NCBI GenBank assembly: GCA_900762125.1
Contig: CAAFFL010000150.1
Coordinates: 1-5,213 of the forward strand
Direction: 5' to 3'
DNA length: 5,213 nucleotides
DNA from: an uncultured Prevotella sp.
GTDB taxonomy: Bacteria; Bacteroidota; Bacteroidia; Bacteroidales; Bacteroidaceae
Shown: in pieces, positions 1 through 5,213 of the stretch
Position numbering within the stretch: position 1 is the stretch's first letter
Layout of the letters: each line of letters starts with the position of its first letter
The notes under the pieces: model-generated
The model's input: the letters and a program-made list of their open reading frames with translations, nothing else
What the model was told of the DNA's origin: nothing
Database searches by the model: none
Translations under genes and position numbers: made by a program

Positions 1-30
1 GTGATGGACTATTTCAAAGTGAAATACTAA
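1..30 (+). CDS. 3' end of an upstream gene (partial), probably a tandem ATPase paralogue
   Basis: Read from base 1, this frame gives V-M-D-Y-F-K-V-K-Y followed by TAA at 28-30. Almost the same sequence recurs at 1241-1270, in frame with and just after the ATPase gene. The copies match at 27 of 30 bases. The differences are the first base (GTG versus CTG), TAT versus TAC, and TAA versus TGA, so from the ATG onward the peptide and stop are unchanged. Third-base-only divergence is what a translated sequence would show. I infer that these codons end a gene starting outside the window, and that this gene is a paralogue of the ATPase that follows. The alternative is a short non-coding direct repeat that happens to be open in this frame. 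Only ten codons are visible, so the gene's identity cannot be read directly. Confidence 0.5.
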   Translation: MMDYFKVKY

Positions 31-48
31 CAAATTTCTAATATAAGA

Positions 49-80
49 TTTGGTGGTTTGAGAAATATTGCGTAACTTGC
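49..80 (+). promoter_or_regulatory. Weak candidate Bacteroidota promoter for the ATPase gene
   Basis: TTTG at 49-52 is followed, after a 20-base spacer, by TAACTTGC at 73-80. This approximates the Bacteroidota pattern TTTG / 19-21 bases / TAnnTTTG, but the -7 element lacks one T. It lies in the AT-rich gap between the upstream stop codon (30) and the ATPase start (107), and would leave a leader of roughly 20 bases. The spacing is good and the -7 match is imperfect, so this is a suggestion only. The ATPase could instead be read through from the upstream gene. Confidence 0.3.
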
Positions 81-106
81 GCTGCATAAAATATGAAGCG
101 TAAGAT

Positions 107-1231
107 ATGAAGTTACTCAACAATCCCTTTGTGGAATATGGCTATCATGGGCCGGAATACTTCTGCGACCGGGAGCAGGAGACCGCAGAACTGATGCGCC
201 ATCTCCACAACGAAAGCAATGTGGCGCTGATGTCGCCCCGCCGCATCGGTAAGTCGGGACTCATCCAGCATGTGTTTCATGCTATCAAGGCTGAGCAGTC
301 CGATGTGGCTTGCATCTACATCGACCTGCTGAACACGAAGAGCCAGCACGACTTTGTCAGCGTGTTTGCTTCCCGTGTCATTGCGGCGCTAGACGACAAT
401 GTGCAGACGGCTCTCCGGCGAGCCACTCAGTTCTTTAAAGGCTTGCGGCCCACGATGACGTTCGACGAGCTGACAGGCATGCCGACCTTCTCGCTGGACA
501 TCGCTCCGACAAAGGAGACGGTGACGATAGAGCAAGTGTTCCAATATATAGCGCAATCCGGGAAACGGTGCTATATCGCCTTCGATGAGTTTCAGCAGAT
601 CACGGAATACCCCGAGCAGGGACTGGAAGCCCTGCTCCGGTCGCATATCCAGTTCATCCCCAATGCGTGGTTCATCTTTGCCGGTAGCCAGAAGCATCTG
701 CTCAGTGAGATGTTTCTCTCGGCTAAGCGGCCCTTCTATCTGGCCTCGCAGATCATGGAGATTGGTGTCATCGATGAGGCGAAGTATCTCGCCTTTGCCA
801 ACCACTTCTTCGCCAGCCAGCAGCGCAGCATGAGTGCAGAGGTCTTCCATGGGCTCTATCAGCTGGTCGATGGACAGACATGGTACGTACAGGAGATCCT
901 CCATCAGCTCTACGAGACACCGGACTCGCCGCTCGACGACGATGACGTTCGCCAGACGCTCGACCGATTGATCAACCGGTTCTCGGTAGGCTTCTCGACA
1001 CTCTACGACACCATCACCGAGAACCAGGCACGCCTGCTGCGAGCCATAGCGCTGGAAGGGGTTGTCAAGGAGCCTATGGCGCGCGCCTTCATCTCTACGT
1101 ATCACCTGCCGGCCCTGAGCAGCACGCGCCAGGCGCTGAAGGCGCTGGAGACAAAGCTGATGATCTACAAGTCCGCCGACGGCTATCTGGTCTACGACCG
1201 CTTCTTCGCCATCTGGCTCAGAAGGCTGTGA
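107..1231 (+). CDS. P-loop ATPase with C-terminal winged helix (ATPase_2/AAA-like), possibly C-terminally shortened
   Basis: Predicted cytoplasmic ATP-binding protein of 374 residues, resembling the 'archaeal ATPase' (ATPase_2, PF01637-like) proteins that occur in many copies in Bacteroidales. An N-terminal segment (residues 1-30, NPF...Y-F-C-D-R-E) is typical of the group. Walker A is SPRRIGKS at residues 43-50, with K49 and S50 contacting nucleotide. Walker B is YIAFDEFQ at 156-163, with D160 and E161. A sensor-like FAGSQ lies at 191-195. Residues about 303-374 look like a winged helix ending in YDRFFAIWLRRL. The ATP-binding residues are all present, so ATPase activity is plausible; substrate and partner are unknown. 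ATG at 107 places the conserved N-terminal motif at the very start of the protein. The frame stays open for 12 further codons after the TGA at 1229-1231 and ends MDYFKVKY-stop, matching the window's first bases, so the present stop may be a nonsense change. The membrane protein gene follows on the same strand. Confidence 0.85.
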   Translation: MKLLNNPFVEYGYHGPEYFCDREQETAELMRHLHNESNVALMSPRRIGKSGLIQHVFHAIKAEQSDVACIYIDLLNTKSQHDFVSVFASRVIAALDDNVQTALRRATQFFKGLRPTMTFDELTGMPTFSLDIAPTKETVTIEQVFQYIAQSGKRCYIAFDEFQQITEYPEQGLEALLRSHIQFIPNAWFIFAGSQKHLLSEMFLSAKRPFYLASQIMEIGVIDEAKYLAFANHFFASQQRSMSAEVFHGLYQLVDGQTWYVQEILHQLYETPDSPLDDDDVRQTLDRLINRFSVGFSTLYDTITENQARLLRAIALEGVVKEPMARAFISTYHLPALSSTRQALKALETKLMIYKSADGYLVYDRFFAIWLRRL

Positions 1232-1270
1232 GCACAGCAGCTGATGGACTACTTCAAAGTGAAATACTGA
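1232..1270 (+). other. Probable remnant of the ATPase C-terminus beyond a premature stop
   Basis: Directly after the ATPase stop, the same frame reads A-Q-Q-L-M-D-Y-F-K-V-K-Y and then TGA at 1268-1270. The last eight residues match those encoded at 4-27. If the TGA at 1229-1231 arose from a sense codon such as CGA or TGG, the older protein was 387 residues long. Its stop would then have been only 4 bases from the next ATG (1275), which is typical operon spacing; the current gap is 43 bases. The open frame and synonymous differences are seen directly. The nonsense event is inferred. Confidence 0.5.
1241..1270 (+). repeat. Second copy of a 30-bp near-perfect direct repeat (first copy 1-30)
   Basis: This segment matches bases 1-30 at 27 of 30 positions, an offset of 1240 bases. 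The two copies bracket the whole ATPase gene with its 5' gap, so they would be the expected boundary if the ATPase arose as a tandem gene duplication. They also offer short homology for recombination that would remove the unit between them. There is no inverted-repeat structure at the ends that would suggest an insertion sequence. Confidence 0.75.
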
Positions 1271-1274
1271 CGCT

Positions 1275-2525
1275 ATGCAAGACCTCTTCCGCATCCGCCG
1301 CGACGAGCGCTGGCTGATGGTCATCACCGTGGTGGTCATCCTCTTCTTCCAGTGCTTCTACGTGGGGAAATACTTCCCGCTGTTTGCCAACTACGACAGT
1401 CAGTCGTGGCACTTCTTCACATGGAACTTCCAGATGGGTGGTCTGGACCCCATCACCTACACCATCCTCACCGACTGGCATCAGGGCTACGAGATCTTCC
1501 GCCACCCGCTCCTTGCGCCGATGATGTATCCGCTCTATCTGCTCAACCAATTGCTCTGGGCGGTGACGGGCATGAACTGCGCGATGATCATCCTGGCCGT
1601 GGTGCTCACCGCGTGCTACAGCTACAGCATGCTGTTCCTCTACCGCATCTGCCGCGACGTGGTGGGCATCGGGCGTGGTGATGCTATGCTGCTAACGGCG
1701 TTCTTCGGTGCCTTCGGCTATATCCTGGCGTCGGCATTGGCGCCGGATCACTTCATGCTCTCGCTGTTTCTCATCCTCCTCACCCTCTGGCGGGCGGGCG
1801 TGAAACGGCAGCAGGGCGAGCTGTTCTCCCTTGTGGAGGCCGTCGTGCTCTTCACCCTTGCAACGGGCATCACGCTGACCAACAGCGCCATCATCGCTCT
1901 GGCGGTGTGGTACGCCAATGGCCGTGCCACCTTCCGGCCACGGTTTCTCCTCGCGGTGTTCGTCGTGCCGAGCATCCTCATCGTCGGCATAGCCGTGGCA
2001 TGCCAGTGGCAGGAGGGCGTGCATGAAGAGCCGGTGGAGCGGCAGATGAAGGACGTCCATGCTGACCTCGACCGCGGCGGCATCTTCGTCGAGAACTTCC
2101 TCGGCGAGAGCATTCAGCTCCACCGCCGCTACCTGTTGCAGGATGCACTGATCAAGCGGCCTGTCGTCGTGCGCTATTCATGGAAGGCGCAGTATGTTGC
2201 CGAGGCTGCCTACACCTTATTATTTATATTGGGCATCCTCGCCGGCCGCCGCTCACGCTATCTCTGGCTGATGATGGGCATCCTCGCCTTCAACATCCTG
2301 CTCTATTTTCCCCTTGGCTTCGGTCTCAACGAGGTGCAGATCATGACATGCCATTGGGCCTTCGTCATCCCCATCGCCATGGCCTATCTCTTCCGCCCGC
2401 CTTCCGCTCTCCGCGTTCCACCTTCCGCCTTCCGCCTTCCACTCCTCCTGCTCACCGTCTACCTCTGGCTCTACGACATTGTCCTCTTCTGGCACCTGCT
2501 TACATGGCCGCTGAAGATGGGGTAA
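1275..2525 (+). CDS. Polytopic inner-membrane protein, DUF6080-like, possibly a GT-C-type glycosyltransferase
   Basis: A 416-residue integral membrane protein. Hydrophobic segments lie at about residues 14-30, 102-124, 135-150, 156-171, 185-209, 222-241, 308-324, 330-350, 357-375 and 391-410. The first large loop (31-98) contains Y-D-S at 40-42, D58 and RHPLLAP at 76-82. A hydrophilic loop spans about 243-305. An acidic residue in the first outer loop followed by an H-P motif is reminiscent of GT-C glycosyltransferases that use lipid-linked sugars. I recall similar Bacteroidales proteins labelled DUF6080, but cannot confirm membership. Residues 376-390 (PSALRVPPSAFRLP) come from a 7-base tandem repeat and sit between the last two helices. 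ATG at 1275 places a short basic N-terminus before the first helix. The gene follows the ATPase by 43 bases with no clear promoter between. A role in surface glycan assembly with the downstream glycosyltransferase is plausible but unproven. Confidence 0.8.
   Translation: MQDLFRIRRDERWLMVITVVVILFFQCFYVGKYFPLFANYDSQSWHFFTWNFQMGGLDPITYTILTDWHQGYEIFRHPLLAPMMYPLYLLNQLLWAVTGMNCAMIILAVVLTACYSYSMLFLYRICRDVVGIGRGDAMLLTAFFGAFGYILASALAPDHFMLSLFLILLTLWRAGVKRQQGELFSLVEAVVLFTLATGITLTNSAIIALAVWYANGRATFRPRFLLAVFVVPSILIVGIAVACQWQEGVHEEPVERQMKDVHADLDRGGIFVENFLGESIQLHRRYLLQDALIKRPVVVRYSWKAQYVAEAAYTLLFILGILAGRRSRYLWLMMGILAFNILLYFPLGFGLNEVQIMTCHWAFVIPIAMAYLFRPPSALRVPPSAFRLPLLLLTVYLWLYDIVLFWHLLTWPLKMG
2402..2443 (+). 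repeat. Six degenerate 7-bp tandem repeats (consensus TTCCGCC) inside the membrane protein gene
   Basis: Consecutive heptamers read TTCCGCT, CTCCGCG, TTCCACC, TTCCGCC, TTCCGCC and TTCCACT, with a further TTCCGCC just upstream at 2391-2397. Seven is not a multiple of three, so gain or loss of a unit shifts the frame and changes the last helix of the protein. One added unit would continue in the frame that stops at 2566; one lost unit would stop at 2514. The unit resembles the short heptameric tandem repeats scattered in some bacterial genomes (for example cyanobacterial STRR elements), so this may be a repeat that expanded within a tolerant loop. Confidence 0.8.
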
Positions 2526-2549
2526 TGGACAATAAATGTTGGGGAAATG

Positions 2550-2581
2550 CTTGCTTGTATCGTTAAAAATAATTATATTTG
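2550..2581 (+). promoter_or_regulatory. Bacteroidota-type promoter for the DUF1016 nuclease gene
   Basis: TATATTTG at 2574-2581 is an exact match to the Bacteroidota -7 consensus TAnnTTTG. Twenty bases upstream of it, CTTG at 2550-2553 approximates the -33 TTTG element. The pair lies in the only AT-rich gap between the membrane protein stop (2525) and the nuclease start (2621), and would give a leader of roughly 30 bases. The nuclease gene is therefore probably transcribed independently of the upstream genes, and the glycosyltransferase 16 bases beyond it may be co-transcribed. Confidence 0.65.
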
Positions 2582-2620
2582 TGGCACATTATCAGCGTTT
2601 CCTACTAAAGTATCAAAGTC

Positions 2621-3769
2621 ATGACAACAGAAATAAATATTTCAACGCAACTCTTCAAGGACGCGTGCTATATAATAGAGGCTGCTCGCAAGACAGCCTA
2701 TCAATTAGCTGATGCGACGTTAGTCCGACGCAATTGGCTGTTAGGAAAACGCATTGAGCAGGTGGTTCTAGGTAATGTTAGCCGTGCAGAGTATGGTGCA
2801 CAGGTCATAAAAGAACTAAGCAAAGCTTTAACTCAAGAATATGGTTCTGGCTTTGATGCTAGCAACTTATACAAATTCTTGCAGTTCTTTCGTTATTTCC
2901 CAGACTTATTTGTAGTAGAAAACAAAATTTTAGACTCACTGAGTCTAATTTCTAAAGATGATAATTTAGACTCACTGAGTCTAATTTCTTCAAAAGATAT
3001 TCCTGAAACTAACACTGGTATCCATCCCACATCTAATCTGTCATGGACACATTATCGCATTCTTTTGCAAGTTTCCGATAGCATAGCTCGAAATTGGTAT
3101 GCACATGAAGCTGCACGGGAAAATTGGGGCGTACGAACACTTCAACGCAATGTATCTTCACAATACTACTACCGAATGCTTCAGACATACGACAAAGAGG
3201 GCGTTGAGAAAGAGATGAAGAAACTTACAGCTCCGTTGCAAGATAAGCTGGAATACATAAAAAGCCCAGTGATAGCCGAATTCCTTGGTCTCGGGCAACG
3301 CACAGACTATCATGAGTCGACTCTGGAAGAGGCTATTCTAAATAACTTGCAGAAGTTTTTGCTTGAATTGGGGAAAGGGTATGCCTTTGTTGCACGACAG
3401 CAACACATTCATACAGAAAAGCGTGACTACTACATCGATTTGGTGTTTTATAATGTTATTCTGAAATGTTACACCTTGTTCGACTTGAAGACTACAACGG
3501 TTACCCATCAAGATGTGGGGCAAATGGACATGTATGTTAGAATGTACGACGAATTAAAGCGTACAGATGGTGACAACCCTACCATTGGAATCCTGCTTTG
3601 TGCTGATACGGATGATGACATTGCCCGATATTCTATGCTAAAGGGTAACGAGCAACTTTTTGCCACGAAATATTTGACATATCTTCCAACTAAGGAACAA
3701 TTGCGGGAGGAAATAGAACGACAGAAGATGTTTTATCTCTTACAAAAGAAAGACTCTGAAGACAAATAA
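2621..3769 (+). CDS. DUF1016/YhcG-family PD-(D/E)XK nuclease-like protein
   Basis: A 382-residue protein with the two-part DUF1016 (YhcG) architecture. The N-terminal domain (about 10-95) has RRNWLLGKRIEQ and a Y-G...L-S-K-A-L-T pattern ending in FLQFFRYFPD. LSWTHYRILL at about 141-150 and W-G-V-R-T-L-Q-R then lead to a PD-(D/E)XK nuclease domain. Candidate active-site residues are E236 or E237 (TLEEAIL), D273 (YYIDLVFY) and D288-x-K290 (FDLKT), with Q260/Q261 and GQMDMYV as supporting motifs. The family is predicted to act on DNA and often accompanies restriction or mobile loci; its substrate here is unknown. FDLK is used where I would expect FELK, a conservative exchange that should still bind metal. 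The low-complexity linker (about 100-130) contains two identical L-D-S-L-S-L-I-S units from a palindromic DNA repeat. G+C is visibly lower than in both neighbours and it has its own promoter, which suggests separate acquisition. Length is normal and nothing indicates truncation. Confidence 0.9.
   Translation: MTTEINISTQLFKDACYIIEAARKTAYQLADATLVRRNWLLGKRIEQVVLGNVSRAEYGAQVIKELSKALTQEYGSGFDASNLYKFLQFFRYFPDLFVVENKILDSLSLISKDDNLDSLSLISSKDIPETNTGIHPTSNLSWTHYRILLQVSDSIARNWYAHEAARENWGVRTLQRNVSSQYYYRMLQTYDKEGVEKEMKKLTAPLQDKLEYIKSPVIAEFLGLGQRTDYHESTLEEAILNNLQKFLLELGKGYAFVARQQHIHTEKRDYYIDLVFYNVILKCYTLFDLKTTTVTHQDVGQMDMYVRMYDELKRTDGDNPTIGILLCADTDDDIARYSMLKGNEQLFATKYLTYLPTKEQLREEIERQKMFYLLQKKDSEDK
2929..2989 (+). 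repeat. Two identical 25-bp direct repeats, each with a 19-bp perfect palindrome, inside the nuclease gene
   Basis: Bases 2929-2953 and 2965-2989 are identical and offset by 36 bases (12 codons), so the reading frame is kept. Each contains TTAGACTCACTGAGTCTAA (2930-2948 and 2966-2984), which is its own reverse complement around a central C. Each unit can fold as an 8-bp stem with a 3-base loop, and the two units can also pair with each other. Both encode L-D-S-L-S-L-I-S in the linker between the N-terminal and nuclease domains. Copy-number change here would alter linker length without breaking the frame. Confidence 0.9.
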
Positions 3770-3785
3770 AAGAAAACTAACAACT

Positions 3786-4808
3786 ATGAAACAACCCGCA
3801 AAGACCGACATCGCAGTGCTGCTGCTGTTCTTCAATCGTCCGGAGACCTTCCGGCAAGTGTTTGCTGCCGTCAAGAAGGCCAGACCGTCACGCCTGTTCC
3901 TCTATCAGGATGGCTCACGAGGCCCGAAGGATGACGCCGGTGTGGCTGCATGCCGTGAGATCGCCTCTGACGAGAATATCGACTGGGAGTGCGACGTGCA
4001 ACGTCTGTACCAGACGTGCAACTACGGCTGCGACCCGTCGGGGTTTATGTCGCAGCAGTGGGCATTCTCTCTGGCGGATAAGGTGATGGTGCTGGAGGAT
4101 GATGTGGTACCGTCACAGTCGTTCTTCCCCTTCTGCAAAGAGATGCTCGACCGCTACGAGAACGACGAACGTATAGAAATGGTGACGGGCTTCAACGTCG
4201 ACGAGGTGACGCCCGATGTGCCTTACGACTATTTCTTCACCTCGCTATTCTCCATCTGGGGCTGGGCATCGTGGAGTCGAGTCATCAAGGAGCGGACGGA
4301 CAAATATGAGCTGATGGCGGACGACTTCAACCGCCATCAGCTAGAGATGATACTGAAGCTTCGCAACTACCGCCACGACTTCATGCGGATGTACCGTGAT
4401 CATGCCCAGAGTGGCAAGGCTTACTTCGAGAGCATCTTCTGGACGAACATGCTCACGAACAGCCGCCTCGCCATCATGCCTACCCGCAACATGATTAACA
4501 ACATCGGCGCCACCAACGACTCCACACACTACTCTGCCTTGAAGACCATGCCGCGCCGTCTGCGCCGCATCTTCACCATGCAGCGCTTCGACGTCTCGTT
4601 TCCTCTGCGCCATCCGCGCTACGTCATGGAGTATGTGCCCTTCAAGGAGCATCACTACCGTGTGCTTGGCTGGGGACATCCCTGGATCAAGGTCGGTCGT
4701 TCGTTTGAGGAGCTGTTCCTCAATCTCCGCTATGGCAACTTCGGTTTCATCACCCGCTCCCTCCGCCGCCGCATCAACAAGTGGATGGGGAAGGACCGGC
4801 ACGTGTAA
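3786..4808 (+). CDS. GT-A-fold glycosyltransferase (GT2/GnT-I-like)
   Basis: A 340-residue predicted cytoplasmic glycosyltransferase. The N-terminus has a hydrophobic strand followed by FFNRPETF (residues 15-22), the usual nucleotide-sugar-binding start of this fold. L-Y-Q-D-G-S lies at 39-44, and LEDDVVPS at 103-110 supplies the EDD (104-106) metal-binding motif equivalent to DxD. WGWASW at 158-163 is a characteristic aromatic block of this family. The C-terminus is basic (RSLRRRINKW), which could favour membrane-surface association. The likely reaction is transfer of a sugar from an activated nucleotide donor to a growing surface glycan; donor and acceptor cannot be read. ATG at 3786 lies 16 bases after the nuclease stop in an A-rich leader, normal for Bacteroidota. 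Base composition matches the membrane protein gene rather than the nuclease gene between them, so the two may once have been adjacent. Its end is 5 bases from the end of the convergent gene. Confidence 0.85.
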   Translation: MKQPAKTDIAVLLLFFNRPETFRQVFAAVKKARPSRLFLYQDGSRGPKDDAGVAACREIASDENIDWECDVQRLYQTCNYGCDPSGFMSQQWAFSLADKVMVLEDDVVPSQSFFPFCKEMLDRYENDERIEMVTGFNVDEVTPDVPYDYFFTSLFSIWGWASWSRVIKERTDKYELMADDFNRHQLEMILKLRNYRHDFMRMYRDHAQSGKAYFESIFWTNMLTNSRLAIMPTRNMINNIGATNDSTHYSALKTMPRRLRRIFTMQRFDVSFPLRHPRYVMEYVPFKEHHYRVLGWGHPWIKVGRSFEELFLNLRYGNFGFITRSLRRRINKWMGKDRHV

Positions 4809-4813
4809 AACGT

Positions 4814-5131
4814 TTAAATAGTCACCTCGCCACGCCGCTCACGTATCAGCAGGTCAGCGTGATGTAGTGCTCTGAACTTCTTCTGATATTTCTGAATGAC
4901 AGTACTCGTCTGTGGAGCAACGTTCGTACATACAACGAACGCCTTGACACGCTTTGCTTGGTTTCCCTTGTCAGAGAGTTTGCTCATTGTTACATCAAGT
5001 TGCTCTAAGGCATGCCCGACATTAACGCCTTTGAGCTCAACAAAATATTCGTTAGCCGTTTGCTCTTCCACAAGCAAATGATCACATTTTGGGCCTTCCG
5101 TGATTTGGCAGCCGTCTACTTTAACCCACAT
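4814..5131 (-). CDS. Small conserved-looking protein with a D...ELK motif, possible minimal PD-(D/E)XK fold
   Basis: A 105-residue soluble protein on the minus strand, convergent with the glycosyltransferase (5-base gap). It reads as a genuine protein: VKVDGCQI, then C-D-H-L-L at 16-20, YFVELKG at 29-35, a helix with HALEQL at 40-45, and KAFVVCT at about 63-69. D17, E32-x-K34 and Q44 have the spacing of a PD-(D/E)XK nuclease core, and I recall similar unnamed Bacteroidota proteins with CD...FVELKG; neither point can be confirmed here. An upstream acidic residue of the fold is not evident, so the N-terminus may be missing or the protein may not be catalytic. ATG at 5131 is the only usable start: an in-frame stop lies 15 codons upstream with no ATG, GTG or TTG between. 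No convincing promoter is visible in the 82 bases left before the window edge, which show no other feature. Function unknown. Confidence 0.7.
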   Translation of the reverse strand: MWVKVDGCQITEGPKCDHLLVEEQTANEYFVELKGVNVGHALEQLDVTMSKLSDKGNQAKRVKAFVVCTNVAPQTSTVIQKYQKKFRALHHADLLIRERRGEVTI

Positions 5132-5213
5132 TGCAGCGGGTGCACAAATACACCACGCTGTAATGTGTAATTAATCTGAAATTCGGGCCGATTTGTTTGT
5201 CTATTGGTTAAAC

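Noticed and set aside
389..1339. Long open frame on the minus strand opposite the ATPase gene
   Set aside because: It is fully antisense to a gene with clear Walker motifs. Its translation is arginine- and acid-rich with no recognisable domain, as expected from the opposite strand of a GC-rich gene.
1692..2123. Minus-strand open frames opposite the membrane protein
   Set aside because: The translations are charged and low in complexity, with no motif. The sense strand encodes clear transmembrane helices.
2180..2566. Open frame overlapping the end of the membrane protein gene on the same strand
   Set aside because: Its proline- and arginine-rich translation is a frame shadow of the membrane protein. 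It matters only as the tail that a gain of one heptamer would produce.
3657..3676. TTTTTG and AATATTTG as a promoter for the glycosyltransferase gene
   Set aside because: The elements are only 6 bases apart and the -7 box does not begin TA. The gene is more simply read through from the nuclease promoter.
4341..4802. Minus-strand open frame opposite the glycosyltransferase
   Set aside because: It is antisense to a gene with good glycosyltransferase motifs and has no recognisable domain.
4807..4816. Short AAACGTTT palindrome between the convergent genes as a terminator
   Set aside because: Eight bases with no loop and no adjacent T-run are too little for an intrinsic terminator.
5145..5154. 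TGTATTTG on the minus strand as a -7 box for the small ELK gene
   Set aside because: It does not begin TA, no TTTG lies 19-21 bases upstream, and it would leave almost no leader.

Overview
The window reads as an accessory region of a Bacteroidota (Bacteroidales) chromosome, plausibly Prevotella-like. Three things point there: a near-consensus Bacteroidota promoter (-7 box TATATTTG) before the nuclease gene, A-rich translation starts without Shine-Dalgarno sequences, and protein families common in gut and oral Bacteroidales. The genus is inferred from general familiarity; no rRNA or marker gene is present.

Layout, left to right. Positions 1-30 hold the last codons of a gene that begins outside the window. 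A complete P-loop ATPase with a C-terminal winged helix follows (107-1231, +). A polytopic membrane protein of about ten helices comes next (1275-2525, +), with a tandem heptanucleotide repeat inside its coding sequence. Then comes a DUF1016/YhcG-type PD-(D/E)XK nuclease-like gene (2621-3769, +) with its own promoter, visibly lower G+C and two in-frame palindromic repeat units. A GT-A-type glycosyltransferase follows (3786-4808, +). Last is a small convergent gene on the minus strand (4814-5131) with a D...ELK motif that could be a minimal PD-(D/E)XK core. There are no tRNA, rRNA, CRISPR or recognisable transposase sequences, and no gene-free stretch longer than about 100 bases.

How the genes relate. 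The membrane protein and the glycosyltransferase have similar base composition and could act together in making or exporting a surface glycan. The AT-richer nuclease gene separates them and looks like later cargo. The most informative non-gene signal is a 30-bp near-repeat (1-30 and 1241-1270). It encodes the same eight residues plus stop, and all differences after the first base are synonymous. The second copy is in frame with the ATPase just beyond its stop codon. This suggests the ATPase was shortened by a nonsense change at 1229-1231 and that the gene entering at position 1 is a tandem paralogue.

Nothing here proves a new system. The best candidates for novelty are the tandem ATPase arrangement, the slippage-prone heptamer tract, the palindromic units within the nuclease gene, and the small ELK protein.
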